A stretch of DNA of 58,238 bases, taken from Deltaproteobacteria bacterium (GTDB taxonomy: Bacteria > Desulfobacterota > Binatia > UTPRO1). The notes beneath the pieces are model-generated. The model saw nothing but the letters and a program-made list of their open reading frames with translations. It did no database searches and was not told where the DNA came from. This document shows, piece by piece, positions 8,607 to 18,008 of the stretch (within the stretch, counting starts at the first letter, position 1; each line of letters starts with the position of its first letter). Both the position numbers and the translations under genes were made by a program. Location of the stretch: the NCBI GenBank assembly GCA_020848745.1, contig JADLHM010000134.1, forward strand, positions 1-58,238. Reading direction: 5' to 3'.

Positions 8607-8630
8607 CGGGAACTTCTCTTGCATTCGCTA

Positions 8631-8654
8631 GCCAGGTAACGATTGACACCTGGC
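8631..8654. promoter_or_regulatory. Inverted repeat over a TTGACA box upstream of the molybdate operon
   Basis: GCCAGGT and ACCTGGC form perfect 7-bp arms with a 10-bp spacer. The sequence TTGACA at 8644-8649 overlaps the right arm, so a bound protein could block a promoter for the operon starting at 8706. It could instead be a weak kup transcription end, but no T-run follows. Confidence 0.4.
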
Positions 8655-8681
8655 CTTTGCGGGGCTCGTTGCGTCTGAAGC

Positions 8682-8693
8682 TCGCATATGCGA
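8682..8693. promoter_or_regulatory. Palindrome TCGCATATGCGA, possible ModE-like operator
   Basis: This is a perfect 12-bp palindrome 12 bp before the ATG at 8706 of the HTH-TOBE regulator gene. Its ends (TCG...CGA) and AT core resemble the half-sites bound by ModE, but without the usual spacer. It includes an alternative ATG at 8688, which is another reason to prefer the start at 8706. Confidence 0.4.
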
Positions 8694-8705
8694 AGAAGCG
8701 GCCCC

Positions 8706-9131
8706 ATGCCTACACGCGCTTCGACGTTTCGCATCGGTGAGGTGGCGACCATCCTCGGCGCCAGCGCGGACACCGTCCGCCGGCTCGCCGACACCGGGAA
8801 GCTCCGCACCAGGCGCACCGCCGCGGGCCACCGCGTCGTCGCCGGCGCCGAGCTCGCGCGCTTCCTCGTGACCAACCTCGGCGCACCCGAAGCCGACGTC
8901 ATCGTCGCCCGCTCGGCGCGCAACCGCTTCCCGGGGATCGTCACGCGCGTCGTCAAGGACAAGGTGGCCGCCCAGGTGGAGATCCACGCCGGCCCGCATC
9001 GCATCGTCTCGCTGATGACGCGCGAGGCCGCGGACGAGCTCGGGCTCGCGCCCGGCGTGCGGGCGGTCGCCGCCGTCAAGGCCACCAACGTCGTCATCGA
9101 GCTTCCCGGCTCCCGGTCGAAAAACACATGA
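8706..9131 (+). CDS. HTH-TOBE molybdate-responsive regulator or molybdate-binding protein
   Basis: The 141-residue protein joins an N-terminal excisionase/MerR-like helix-turn-helix (RIGEVATILGASADTVRRLADTGKL, about residues 8-33) to a C-terminal TOBE/Mop domain (about residues 70-136: ARNRFPGIVTRVVKDKVAAQVEI...). TOBE domains bind molybdate or tungstate oxyanions. The gene starts a cluster with modABC, so it probably senses molybdate and controls the operon. This HTH-Mop arrangement occurs in several deltaproteobacterial and actinobacterial mod loci. Its stop overlaps the start of the porin gene (ATGA). Confidence 0.82.
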   Translation: MPTRASTFRIGEVATILGASADTVRRLADTGKLRTRRTAAGHRVVAGAELARFLVTNLGAPEADVIVARSARNRFPGIVTRVVKDKVAAQVEIHAGPHRIVSLMTREAADELGLAPGVRAVAAVKATNVVIELPGSRSKNT

Positions 9132-10531
9132 GCCACCGACGCACGATCGGGGCCGTCCTGCTCGTCTGGGCGTTGGCGGCGGCGCCGCCGCCGGCCCCGG
9201 CCCAGATCGCGACGCCGCCGCCGTCCGGCCCCCTGCACCGCCTGCTCGCCACCCCCGACTGGCTCTCGCTCCGGCTCGAGCACCGGTCGCGCTTCGAGCA
9301 CCTCCAGAACGACTTCCGCTCCGGCTCCGCGGGCAAGGACGAAACCGCGGCCGTCCTGCGGACGCTCCTCGCGGCCGAGCTCCATATCCAGCGCCTCTCT
9401 GCCGGCGTCGAGATCGAGGACTCCCGCGCCTACGCCGACGATCAGACGCCGCTCAACACGACCGCCGTGGATGCGCTCGAGGTCCTCCAGGCCTACCTCG
9501 GATGGCGTCAGGCGAACGCCTTCCGCGCCGGCGATCAGCTGGCGCTCACCGCGGGACGCATGACCATCGACCTCGGCAGCCGGCGGCTCGTCGCCCGCAA
9601 CGAGTTCCGCAACACCATCAACGCCTTCACGGGTCTCGACTTGCAGTGGACGAGCCCCGGACGGCACGTGATCCGCGGCTTCGCGACGATGCCGGTCGTC
9701 CGCCTCCCGACGGATCCCGAGCGGCTGGAGGACAATGAAATCGAGCTCGATCAGGAAAACGACCGCACGGCGCTCTGGGGGCTCTTCTATGCCTCGCCGG
9801 CGCTCTACGCCGACGCGCGTCTCGAGGCCTACGTCGTCGGCATCATGGAGGGGGACCGCCACGACGCGCCGTCGGCGAACCGCCGCCTCGCGACACCGGG
9901 CTTCCGCATCCTCCGGCCGCCCGCGACCGGTCGCCTCGACTTCCAGCTCGAGTCGATGCTGCAGGCCGGCGAGTCGCGCGCATCGACCGCGGCGAAGGAC
10001 ACCAGGGACCTCGATCATCTCGCCTTCTCCATCCACGCCTCGACGGGGTACCGTTTCGACGCGCCGTGGACGCCGCGGCTCGTGCTCCAGTACGACGTCG
10101 CGAGCGGCGACTCCTCCCCGAACGACCGCGACAACAACCGCTTCGATCCCCTGTTCGGCGCCCGCCGCTTCGAACTCGGGCCGACGAGCCTCTACGGCGC
10201 GCTCGCGCGCAGCAACCTGAACAGCCCGGGCCTCCGCCTCGAGGTCGCGCCGCGATCCGACGTCGACGCGTTCGTGGCCTATCGCCCCACGTGGCTCGAA
10301 GCCGACCGCGACGCCTGGACGACAGCGGGCCTCCGCGACCCCGCGGGGAACTCCGGCGCCTTCCTCGGGCATCAGATCGAAGGGCGCGTCCGCTGGCACG
10401 TGCGACCGAGCCGGCTCGTGCTCGACCTCGGCTGCGCCTACCTCGCCAAGGGCGAGTTCTCCAAGGACGCGCCCGGCGCCGTCGACGCGTCACCGCTCTA
10501 CTTCTACACGCAGCTCACGGTGACCCTGTGA
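9128..10531 (+). CDS. Alginate-export-domain outer-membrane porin in the mod operon
   Basis: The 467-residue protein has an N-terminal signal peptide (VLLVWALAAAPPPAPAQ, cleavage near residue 25) followed by alternating beta-strand-like sequence. The features of the alginate_exp family include WLSLRLEHRSRFEHL, LTAGRMTIDLGSRRLVARNEFRNTINAFTGLDLQW and a C-terminal strand ending YFYTQLTVTL. Members are beta-barrels that pass anions such as alginate. It overlaps the regulator upstream and modA downstream by 4 and 4 bp, so it is cotranscribed with molybdate uptake genes. A role in bringing molybdate across the outer membrane is an inference from position. Confidence 0.8.
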   Translation: MSHRRTIGAVLLVWALAAAPPPAPAQIATPPPSGPLHRLLATPDWLSLRLEHRSRFEHLQNDFRSGSAGKDETAAVLRTLLAAELHIQRLSAGVEIEDSRAYADDQTPLNTTAVDALEVLQAYLGWRQANAFRAGDQLALTAGRMTIDLGSRRLVARNEFRNTINAFTGLDLQWTSPGRHVIRGFATMPVVRLPTDPERLEDNEIELDQENDRTALWGLFYASPALYADARLEAYVVGIMEGDRHDAPSANRRLATPGFRILRPPATGRLDFQLESMLQAGESRASTAAKDTRDLDHLAFSIHASTGYRFDAPWTPRLVLQYDVASGDSSPNDRDNNRFDPLFGARRFELGPTSLYGALARSNLNSPGLRLEVAPRSDVDAFVAYRPTWLEADRDAWTTAGLRDPAGNSGAFLGHQIEGRVRWHVRPSRLVLDLGCAYLAKGEFSKDAPGAVDASPLYFYTQLTVTL

Positions 10532-11307
10532 CCACGACCGCCCGCCTCCTGACCGCGCTGCTGCTCGCCTGGACCTCCGTCGCGACCTCGTCGGTAAGGG
10601 CGCACGCCGCCGACCCATCGCCCCGGCCGCGGACGCGCGAGGTCGTCGTCTTCGCCGCCGCCTCGCTGACCGCCTCCTTCCGCGCCGCCGCAACCGCGTT
10701 CGAGGCGGCGCACCCGGACACCAAGGTCACCCTCAACTTCGCGGGCTCGCCGACCCTCGTGCAGCAGATCCGCGAGGGCGCCCCGGCCGACGTGTTCGCG
10801 GCCGCCGACGAAGCGAACATGCGGAAGCTCGTCGACGCGGGCGCCGTCGCCGGGGCGCCGCGCGTCTTCGCGCGCAACGTGCTGCAGATCGCCGTCGCCA
10901 AGGGGAATCTGCACCGCATCGCCGGCCTCGCCGACCTCGTCCGTCCGGGGCTCGTCGTGGTGCTGTGCGGGGAGACCGTACCGTGCGGGAAATACGCCCT
11001 CGAGGCGTTCGGCAAGGCCGCGCTCGCACCGCCCCCCGGCAGCCGCGAGACCGACGTGAAAGCGGTGGTCACGAAGGTCGCCCTCGGCGAGGCCGACGCC
11101 GGCATCGTCTACGCGACCGATGTCCGGGCCGCCGCCGACAAGATCACGGGGGTCGATCTCGCGCCCGCACACGCCGTCGGCGCCGAGTATCCGATCGCCA
11201 TCCTCCGCGAGGCGACGCACGCCGAGACGGCGCGGGCTTTCGTGGCGTTCGTGCTATCCGGTCCCGGGACGACGATCCTGGGAGCGCACGGATTCCTGCC
11301 ACCCTGA
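10528..11307 (+). CDS. modA: Periplasmic molybdate-binding protein ModA
   Basis: The 259-residue protein starts with GTG in a GTGA overlap with the porin gene. A signal peptide (LLTALLLAWTSVATSSVRAHAAD) is followed by the ModA blocks VVVFAAASLTASF, FAGSPTLVQQIREGAPADVFAAAD and VPCGKYALEAFGKA, and ends near GHGFLPP-like GAHGFLPP. The serines in AAS and GSP are the usual oxyanion contacts. It delivers molybdate (or tungstate) to ModBC. Length and motif order are normal for the family. Confidence 0.93.
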   Translation: MTTTARLLTALLLAWTSVATSSVRAHAADPSPRPRTREVVVFAAASLTASFRAAATAFEAAHPDTKVTLNFAGSPTLVQQIREGAPADVFAAADEANMRKLVDAGAVAGAPRVFARNVLQIAVAKGNLHRIAGLADLVRPGLVVVLCGETVPCGKYALEAFGKAALAPPPGSRETDVKAVVTKVALGEADAGIVYATDVRAAADKITGVDLAPAHAVGAEYPIAILREATHAETARAFVAFVLSGPGTTILGAHGFLPP

Positions 11308-11342
11308 CAAAGCATCATCGCGAGCGGCCGCCGCTCGCCGTC

Positions 11343-12101
11343 GTGTCGTTGGCGGCGACGGCGACGGCGTTCTTCGCTCTGCCCCTCGTCGGGCTGCTCT
11401 GGCGCGCGCCCCTCGCCACGCTCTGGAGCGAGCTCACCGCCCCGCCGATCCTGGCCGCGCTCCGGCTGTCGCTCGTGTGCTCGGTCGCGGCGACCGGGCT
11501 CGCCGTCGCCTTCGGCCTGCCGCTCGCCTGGATCCAGGCCCGCACGACCTTCCCGGGCCAGGGGCTCCTGCGCGCCGCGACCACGCTCCCGATCGTGCTG
11601 CCGCCGGTCGTCGCGGGGGTCGCGCTGCTGGTCGTGTTCGGCCGCCGCGGCATGCTGGGGGCGTGGCTCGACGCCTGGTTTGGCATCCGGCTGCCGTTCA
11701 CGGTCGCCGGCGCAACGCTCGCCGAGACGTTCGTCGCGATGCCCTTCTTCGTGCTCACCATGGAGGGCGCGTTCCGCTCGGCAGACCGGCGGCTCGAGGA
11801 GGTCGCCCGCACGCTCGGGGCGTCGCGCTGGACCGTCTTCCGGCGCGTGACGCTGCCGCTGGTCCGGCCGTCGCTGCAGGCCGGAGCCATCCTGGCGTGG
11901 GCCCGCGCGCTCGGCGAGTTCGGCGCGACGATCACGTTCGCCGGCAACGTCGAGGGTCGCACGCAGACCTTGCCGCTGGCGGTGTACCTCGCGCTCGAGA
12001 CGCGACCGGAATCGGCCTTCGTCCTGAGCCTCGTGTTGCTGGCGGTGTCGCTCGCCGTGCTGGTGGGCCTGCGGCGCCGCTGGCTCGGAGGCCTCACGTG
12101 A
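11343..12101 (+). CDS. modB: Molybdate ABC transporter permease ModB
   Basis: The permease has about five to six membrane segments and the EAA loop EEVARTLGASRWTVFRRVTLP that docks on the ATPase. The start is uncertain. No ATG is available: GTG at 11343 gives 252 residues, while a CTG at 11304 that overlaps the modA stop (CTGA) would give 265 residues and preserve the overlap pattern seen elsewhere in this operon. Neither has a clear ribosome site. I give the GTG because it is a canonical start codon. Confidence 0.9.
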   Translation: MSLAATATAFFALPLVGLLWRAPLATLWSELTAPPILAALRLSLVCSVAATGLAVAFGLPLAWIQARTTFPGQGLLRAATTLPIVLPPVVAGVALLVVFGRRGMLGAWLDAWFGIRLPFTVAGATLAETFVAMPFFVLTMEGAFRSADRRLEEVARTLGASRWTVFRRVTLPLVRPSLQAGAILAWARALGEFGATITFAGNVEGRTQTLPLAVYLALETRPESAFVLSLVLLAVSLAVLVGLRRRWLGGLT

Positions 12102-13150
12102 GCCTCGACGCCGCGATCGTGGTGCGCCGCGACCGCTTCACGCTCGACATCGGCCTGCGCATCGCGAGCGGCGAGGTCGTCGCGGTGCTCGGCCCGAGCG
12201 GCGCCGGCAAGACGACGCTCCTCCGCGCTATCGCCGGGCTCGCCAGGCTGAGCGCGGGGCGCATCGCGATCGACGGCGTGGTCTACGAGGACACCGCGAC
12301 CGGAACGTGGATTCCGCCCGAGCGCCGGTGTCTCGGGGTCGTCTTCCAGGACGCCCTCCTCTTCCCGCACCTGAGCGTGCTCGACAACATCGCGTCGGGG
12401 CTCCGCTTCACGGGCGTCTCCCGCATGGTGGCGCGGAAACGCGCGCGTGAATGGCTGGCGCGCCTCGGGCTCGAGGCGCTCGCCGACGCCCGCCCGGCGT
12501 CGCTTTCGGGCGGCCAGGCGCAGCGCATCGCCCTGGCGCGCGCGCTCGCGCCGAAGCCGCGCCTCCTCCTGCTCGACGAGCCGCTCTCGGCCCTCGACGT
12601 CGCGACGCGGGCCGAGGTCCGGCGCGAGCTGCGCCGCCAGCTCGCGTCCTTCGGCGGCATCCGCCTCATCGTGACCCACGATCCGATCGACGCGCTCGCC
12701 CTCGCCGATCGCCTGGTGGTGGTGGAGGCGGGCCGGGTCGTCCAGGCGGGTGCGCCGCTCGAGGTCACGGCGCGCCCGCGCTCGCGCTACGTCGCGGACT
12801 TCGTCGGAGTGAACTGGTTCTGCGGACGGGCGCACGGGGACGTGGTCACGCTCGACGCCGGCGCCGCGCTGACAGTGCCGGACGCCGAGGCCGGCGAGGT
12901 GTTCGTCGTCGTCCATCCGCGCGCCGTGGCGCTCCACCGCGCGAAGCCGGAGGGAAGCCCGCGAAACGTGCTGGCGAGCACGGTGGTCGCGGTCGACGAC
13001 GAAGGGACCCGCGTCCGCGTCCACCTGGCGGTGCCCTTCCCGCTCGTCGCCGAGGTCACACGTACCGCCGCCGCCGAACTCGAGCTCGACCGCGGCGGCG
13101 CACTCTGGGTCACCGTCAAAGCGACCGAGATCACGACCTATCCGGCGTGA
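12098..13150 (+). CDS. modC: Molybdate ABC transporter ATPase ModC
   Basis: The 350-residue protein begins with GTG in a GTGA overlap with modB. It has Walker A GPSGAGKTT (about residue 31), Q-loop VFQDALLFPHLSV, signature LSGGQAQRIALARAL, Walker B LLLLDEPLSALD and the switch His in IVTHD. The C-terminal 110 residues (VNWFCGRAHGDVVTL...VTVKATEITTYP) form the accessory TOBE-like oxyanion-sensing part. It powers molybdate import and closes the operon. The 142 bp after it, before the convergent purE end, shows no gene and no clear terminator. Confidence 0.93.
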   Translation: MSLDAAIVVRRDRFTLDIGLRIASGEVVAVLGPSGAGKTTLLRAIAGLARLSAGRIAIDGVVYEDTATGTWIPPERRCLGVVFQDALLFPHLSVLDNIASGLRFTGVSRMVARKRAREWLARLGLEALADARPASLSGGQAQRIALARALAPKPRLLLLDEPLSALDVATRAEVRRELRRQLASFGGIRLIVTHDPIDALALADRLVVVEAGRVVQAGAPLEVTARPRSRYVADFVGVNWFCGRAHGDVVTLDAGAALTVPDAEAGEVFVVVHPRAVALHRAKPEGSPRNVLASTVVAVDDEGTRVRVHLAVPFPLVAEVTRTAAAELELDRGGALWVTVKATEITTYPA

Positions 13151-13292
13151 AACCCGGGACGCCCGGACGAGCGCCGCGACCCCGTCGCGTCTGCCGGGAG
13201 CCGGGAGCGCCTCGTCGGGACGCTGTCGCAGCTCGCGGACGGGGTCGGCGACTCCGGAGGATGCCGCCGATCTCGCCGTGCTGCACGCGGCG

Positions 13293-13853
13293 TTACTTCC
13301 TGGACGAACGCTTGGCGGCGATCGCCTCCTGGAGCCGGTGATCCTTCTCGGCGACGCCCTCGGCGAGTCCGACCTTGTGGCCCTCGAGCTCGGCCGCGAG
13401 ATGCGGGTCGGAGAGGGCGAGGATCTGCACCGCGAGGATCGCGGCGTTGTCGGCGCCGGCCTTGCCGATCGCGAGCGTGCCGACCGGGATGCCGGCCGGC
13501 ATCTGCACCGTCGCGAGGAGCGCGTCGAGCCCGCCGAGCCCCGACGCGTCGAGCGGCACGCCGAGAACGGGCAGCGTCGTCTGCGCCGACACCGCGCCCG
13601 CGAGGTGCGCGGCCGCGCCGGCCCCGCAGATGAAGACGGCGAGGCCGCGCTTCTTCGCGTCGCGAGCGAAGCGCGCGGTCTCTTCCGGCGCGCGATGCGC
13701 CGAGAGGACGTGGGCCTCGTGCGCGACGCCGAAGCTCGCGAGCCGATCCGACGCCGCCGACATGACGCCCCAATCGCTGTCGCTCCCCATGAGGATCGCG
13801 ACCCGCGGCGCCGCCGGCGCCTTCTTCACCTTCCCGTTCGCCGTCTTCTTCAT
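13293..13853 (-). CDS. purE: N5-carboxyaminoimidazole ribonucleotide mutase
   Basis: The 186-residue protein is a class I PurE. A short Lys/Ala-rich N-terminal tail (residues 1-16) precedes VAILMGSDSDWGVM, then SAHRAPEETARFA, FICGAGAAAHLAG and the mid-chain block PVLGVPLDASGLGGLDALLATVQMP. It converts N5-CAIR to CAIR in purine synthesis. Its ATG overlaps the purD stop by four bases (ATGA), so it is the last gene of an alr-purH-purD-purE unit. The partner purK is not in the window. Confidence 0.95.
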   Translation of the reverse strand: MKKTANGKVKKAPAAPRVAILMGSDSDWGVMSAASDRLASFGVAHEAHVLSAHRAPEETARFARDAKKRGLAVFICGAGAAAHLAGAVSAQTTLPVLGVPLDASGLGGLDALLATVQMPAGIPVGTLAIGKAGADNAAILAVQILALSDPHLAAELEGHKVGLAEGVAEKDHRLQEAIAAKRSSRK

Positions 13854-15136
13854 CTCGCCCCTCCGACGCGCGCGAGCGCGCGGTATCCGATGTCCTTCCG
13901 ATAGTGCATGCCGCGAAAGCCGACGCTCGCGACGACCTCGTACGCGTTGGCGATCGCGCTCGCGAAATCGGCACCGAGCGCGCACGCCGTCAGCACGCGT
14001 CCGCCGCTCGTCACGACCTCGGCGCCGCGCCGCGCGGTGCCGGCGTGGAAGAGCGCCCGCTCGGTCGACGCCGGCCGCCCGGCGGCGCCCGCGATCGCAT
14101 CGCCCTTCGCCGGATCTCCGGGGTAGCCTTCCGCCGCGAGCACGACGCCGGCCGCGGGCCGCGGGTCCCACTCCGCCCGGCAGCCCGCGAGGCGGCCAGC
14201 GATCGCGGCCTCGACGAGATCGACGAGATCCGAGCGCAGCCGCATCATCAGCACCTGGCACTCGGGATCGCCGAAGCGGACGTTGAACTCGAGCACCTTC
14301 GGACGCCCGTGCGCGATCATGAGCCCCGCGTAGAGCACGCCGCGGTAGACGATTCCGTCGGCGGCGAGCCCGGCGACGACCGGGTGCACGATGGTCTCCA
14401 TCACCTCCGCCTCGAGGGCGGGCGTGAGCACCGGCGCCGGCGAATACGCGCCCATGCCGCCGGTGTTGGGACCCGTATCGCCGTCGCCGACGCGCTTGTG
14501 GTCCTGCGACGACGCGAGCGGCAGAACCGTCGTGCCGTCGGTGAGCGCCATGAACGACAGCTCCTCGCCCGGCAGGAACTCCTCGACGACCACGTGCTCG
14601 CCGGCGGCGCCGAAGGCGCGCCGCACCATGATCTCCTCGAGGCCGGCGCGCGCGCTCGCGAGGTCGTCGCAGACCAGCACGCCCTTGCCCGCCGCGAGGC
14701 CGTCGGCCTTGAGCACGACCGGCGCGCCGACCGTCTCGAGGTACCGCACGGCGTCCGCGTGCTCGCGGAACGTCCGGTGCGCGGCGGTCGGCACGCCGAG
14801 GCGCGCCAGCAGCGACTTCATGAACGCCTTGCTGCCCTCGAGCTCGGCGGCGCGGCGACTCGGCCCGAAGATGCGCCGACCGTTCGCCTCGAAGGCGTCG
14901 ACGATTCCCGCGGTGAGCGGCAGCTCCGGACCGACGATCGTGAGATCGACGTCGCGCGATTCGGCGAGCGCAACGAGCCCCGCGACGTCGTCCGCGGCGA
15001 CGGCACAGTTTTCCGCGAGCTCGGCGGTTCCGGCGTTTCCGGGCGCGCAGAGAAGCTCCGGCTTCCGCGCGCTCTGCGCGAGCTTCCAGAGGAGCGCGTG
15101 CTCGCGGCCGCCGCCGCCGACCACCAGGATCCGCAT
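13850..15136 (-). CDS. purD: Phosphoribosylamine-glycine ligase
   Basis: The 428-residue protein has the GAR synthetase order. It starts MRILVVGGGGREHALLWKL, continues with the ATP-grasp block VVLKADGLAAGKGVLVC, then SFMALTDGTTVLPLASSQDHKR and GGMGAYSPAP, and has the metal-binding LEFNVRFGDPECQ near the C-terminal third. It joins phosphoribosylamine and glycine with ATP. It lies 3 bp after purH and overlaps purE by four bases. Length is normal. Confidence 0.96.
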   Translation of the reverse strand: MRILVVGGGGREHALLWKLAQSARKPELLCAPGNAGTAELAENCAVAADDVAGLVALAESRDVDLTIVGPELPLTAGIVDAFEANGRRIFGPSRRAAELEGSKAFMKSLLARLGVPTAAHRTFREHADAVRYLETVGAPVVLKADGLAAGKGVLVCDDLASARAGLEEIMVRRAFGAAGEHVVVEEFLPGEELSFMALTDGTTVLPLASSQDHKRVGDGDTGPNTGGMGAYSPAPVLTPALEAEVMETIVHPVVAGLAADGIVYRGVLYAGLMIAHGRPKVLEFNVRFGDPECQVLMMRLRSDLVDLVEAAIAGRLAGCRAEWDPRPAAGVVLAAEGYPGDPAKGDAIAGAAGRPASTERALFHAGTARRGAEVVTSGGRVLTACALGADFASAIANAYEVVASVGFRGMHYRKDIGYRALARVGGAR

Positions 15137-15139
15137 GGT

Positions 15140-16747
15140 CTAGTGCCGGAAGTGACGCCGGCCGGTCAGGATCATCGTCATGCCGTGCTCGTTCGCCGCG
15201 GCGATCACCTCGCCGTCACGGACGCTGCCGCCCGGCTGGATGACGGCGCGCACACCCGCCGCCGCGAGCACGTCGAGCCCGTCACGGAAGGGAAAGAACG
15301 CGTCCGACGCCGCGACCGTGTTCGCCGTCGCGAGCCCGGCCTGGCCCGCGCGCAGGATCGAGAGCCGGGCCGAGTCGACCCGGCTCATCTGGCCGGCGCC
15401 GACGCCGATCACCTGATCGCGGCTCGTCACGACGATCGCGTTCGATTTGACGTGCTTGCAGATGCGCCAGGAGAAATCGAGCGCCGCGAGGTCGTCGGCC
15501 GACGGCGCCCGCGTCGTCGCGACCTCGCACTTGGTGACGTCGACCTCGGCCAGATCGCGGTCCTGTACGAGAAAGCCGCCGACCACGCGCTTCACGTCGC
15601 GGCTGCGTCCCGCCGGGCCGCGCCAGGCCTCGCGGGCGGCATCGAAGAGGTCGACCTCCTCGTCCAGGTCGAGCGAGAGCACGCGGACGTTGGCGAGCTT
15701 CTTCGACGACTGGAACACGTCCATCGCCGCCGGCGCGACGCGCGGCGCGATCACCACCTCGAGGAAGAGATCCTGCATCGCCTCGGCGGTCGCGCGGTCG
15801 AGCACCCGGTTCACGGCGACGATGCCGCCGAAGATCGAGACGGGATCGGACGCCCGCGCCTTGGCGAACGCGTCGACGAGCTCGGCGGCGATGGCGACGC
15901 CACAGGGGTTCATGTGCTTGATCGCGACCGCCGCCGGCACCCGGAACTCCTTCACCAACTCGAGCGCGGCGTTGGCGTCGACGAGGTTGTTGAAGGACAG
16001 CTCTTTGCCGTGGATCTGGCGGGCGTTCGTCACCGACGGCTCGTCGACCGGCGCCGCGTCACGATAGAACGCCGCCCGCTGGTGCGGGTTCTCGCCGTAG
16101 CGGAGATCCTGCACCTTGACGCCGACGAGACGCGCGCTCGGCCCGAAGGGCTTGTCGTTCGTCGCCGCCGCGAGGTAGTCGGCGATCGCGGCATCGTAGC
16201 GTGCGGTCAGCGCAAACGCCTTCTGCGCGAGCCGGCGATTGGTCGCCGCCGATACCCCGCCGTCACGCGCGAGCTCGGCCATGACCTCCTCGTAGTCGGC
16301 CGGATCGGTGAGCACCGTGACGTCGGCGTGGTTCTTCGCGGCCGACCGCACCATCGACGGGCCGCCGATGTCGATGTTCTCGATCGCCTCGGCGAGCTTC
16401 GTGTTGGGCCGCGCGACGGTCTGCTCGAACGGATAGAGGTTCACGACCACCAGGTCGATCGGGCCGATGCCGTGGCGCGCCATCTGCTCGCGATGGCTCG
16501 GCTCGCCGCGGATGCCGAGGATGCCGCCGTGGATCTTCGGGTGCAACGTCTTCACGCGTCCGTCGAGGATCTCCGGCTGCCCGGTGTAGTCGCTGACCGC
16601 GGTGACCGGGATGCCCCAGGCGACGAGCGCCTTCGCGGTGCCCCCGGTCGAGAGGATCTCGACGCCGGCCGCGGCGAGCGCGCGGGCCAGGCCCTCCAAC
16701 CCCGTCTTGTCGCTGACGCTCACGAGCGCGCGCGCGATGCGTGCCAT
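15140..16747 (-). CDS. purH: Bifunctional AICAR transformylase / IMP cyclohydrolase
   Basis: The 535-residue protein has the N-terminal MGS-like cyclohydrolase domain (residues 1-200: [38 protein letters not shown]) and the C-terminal transformylase domain with [14 protein letters not shown] and KHMNPCGVA. It carries out the last two steps of IMP synthesis. A strong AGGAGG lies about six bases before the ATG. Three bases separate its stop from the purD start. Confidence 0.97.
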   Translation of the reverse strand: MARIARALVSVSDKTGLEGLARALAAAGVEILSTGGTAKALVAWGIPVTAVSDYTGQPEILDGRVKTLHPKIHGGILGIRGEPSHREQMARHGIGPIDLVVVNLYPFEQTVARPNTKLAEAIENIDIGGPSMVRSAAKNHADVTVLTDPADYEEVMAELARDGGVSAATNRRLAQKAFALTARYDAAIADYLAAATNDKPFGPSARLVGVKVQDLRYGENPHQRAAFYRDAAPVDEPSVTNARQIHGKELSFNNLVDANAALELVKEFRVPAAVAIKHMNPCGVAIAAELVDAFAKARASDPVSIFGGIVAVNRVLDRATAEAMQDLFLEVVIAPRVAPAAMDVFQSSKKLANVRVLSLDLDEEVDLFDAAREAWRGPAGRSRDVKRVVGGFLVQDRDLAEVDVTKCEVATTRAPSADDLAALDFSWRICKHVKSNAIVVTSRDQVIGVGAGQMSRVDSARLSILRAGQAGLATANTVAASDAFFPFRDGLDVLAAAGVRAVIQPGGSVRDGEVIAAANEHGMTMILTGRRHFRH

Positions 16748-16759
16748 GTGAACCTCCTC

Positions 16760-17878
16760 CTATTGCTCGGCTGCGACCCGCGGGACGCGGGCCCCGACGC
16801 GGGTCACGAGCTCGTAGGGAATGGTACCGACGGCCGCGGCGACCTCCTCGACCGGCACGTCGCGCCCCCACAGCTCGACCTCGTCGCCGATCGCGACGCC
16901 CGGGACGTCGGTCACGTCGATCATGATCTGGTCCATGCAGACGCGCCCCGCGATCGGCACCCGGCCGCCGCGCAGGCTCACCTGCGCCCGATTCGAGAGC
17001 GCGCGCGGATAGCCGTCGGCATAACCGACCGGCAGCGTCGCGATCACGCTCGGCCGCGGCGCGACGAACGTGGCGCCGTAGCCGACCGCATCGCCGGCGC
17101 CGATCAGGCGGAGCGCGATCACGCGGGTGACGAAGCGCATCACCGGGCGCAGGCGGGCGCGGGCGCGGAGCTCCGGCGCGGGGTGGATGCCGTAGAGCGC
17201 GATCCCGGGACGCACGAGATCGAAGTGCGCCGCCGGCGCGACCAGCGTCGCCGCGCTGTTCGCCGCGTGCACGAAGCGGGGCCTGAGACGCGCCGCCTCG
17301 AGCGCGCGCACCAGGGCGGTGAAGCGCTCCAGCTGCCGCCGCGTCTCGGGGCCCTCCACGCTCTCCGCGTCGCAGAAATGCGTCATCAGGCCCTCGACGG
17401 TGACGCCGTCGATCCCGGCGAGGCTCGCGAGGAGATCCGCCGTATCGGCGGGCGCGATGCCGAGCCGGCTCATGCCGGTATCGACCTTCACGTGGAGCGA
17501 GACCACGCGGCCGGCGGCGCGCGCCGCCTCCGCGAGCGCCCGCGGCGTCTCGGCTTCCCAGACGACGGGCGCCAAGCGCGACTCGACGACGGTCGCGTAA
17601 TCCGCCGGATACACGCCGCCGAGCACGACGATCGTCCCCTGCACGCCGGCCGCCCGCAGATCGCGCCCTTCAGCGGCGGTCGCGACGGCGAAGCGTTCCG
17701 CGCCCGCGTCGCGCAGCAGGCGACCGACGAGCGTCAGGCCGTGACCGTACGCGTCGGATTTCACCACGGGCAGCACCCCGACCGTGCCCGCAATCCGCCC
17801 GAGCTCGGCGAAATTGTCGGCGAGCGCGCGCCCGTCGATTTCGGCGACGGTCGGCCTCGCCTGCAGCTCGGGTCCCAT
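16760..17878 (-). CDS. alr: Alanine racemase
   Basis: The 372-residue protein has the PLP-binding lysine in VVKSDAYGHGL (about residue 40) and the fold-type III barrel blocks LHVKVDTGMSRLGI, GLMTHFCDAE and FDLVRPGIALYG. The C-terminal catalytic Tyr lies in AVGYGATFVA, with VGYADGYPRALSNRA and GRVCMDQIMIDVT after it. It makes D-alanine for peptidoglycan. It is the first gene of the minus-strand unit leading into purH, 12 bp downstream. The start MGPELQA at 17878 is used because the upstream frame runs into the divergent thiS promoter region. About 130 bp separate it from thiS. Confidence 0.94.
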   Translation of the reverse strand: MGPELQARPTVAEIDGRALADNFAELGRIAGTVGVLPVVKSDAYGHGLTLVGRLLRDAGAERFAVATAAEGRDLRAAGVQGTIVVLGGVYPADYATVVESRLAPVVWEAETPRALAEAARAAGRVVSLHVKVDTGMSRLGIAPADTADLLASLAGIDGVTVEGLMTHFCDAESVEGPETRRQLERFTALVRALEAARLRPRFVHAANSAATLVAPAAHFDLVRPGIALYGIHPAPELRARARLRPVMRFVTRVIALRLIGAGDAVGYGATFVAPRPSVIATLPVGYADGYPRALSNRAQVSLRGGRVPIAGRVCMDQIMIDVTDVPGVAIGDEVELWGRDVPVEEVAAAVGTIPYELVTRVGARVPRVAAEQ

Positions 17879-18008
17879 CTGGAGTGTCGTCGCGAGTCGG
17901 AAAACGAAGAACGGACCTCGTAGCCCAGGGTCGGCGGGTTGTAAAGGATTCCTCCCCGCGACGCCGGATTTTGCGCGCACCGCGCCGGCATGGCACGCTC
18001 GGGCATCG

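Noticed and set aside
13904-17923. Very long open frame on the plus strand across purD, purH and alr
   Set aside because: In GC-rich DNA the strand opposite a gene often lacks stops. The sequence is His/Arg/Asp-rich without any family motif, while the minus strand encodes three complete enzymes.
17879-18008. TPP riboswitch before thiS
   Set aside because: The 130-bp leader lacks the conserved CTGAGA and ACCTG blocks in a plausible arrangement.
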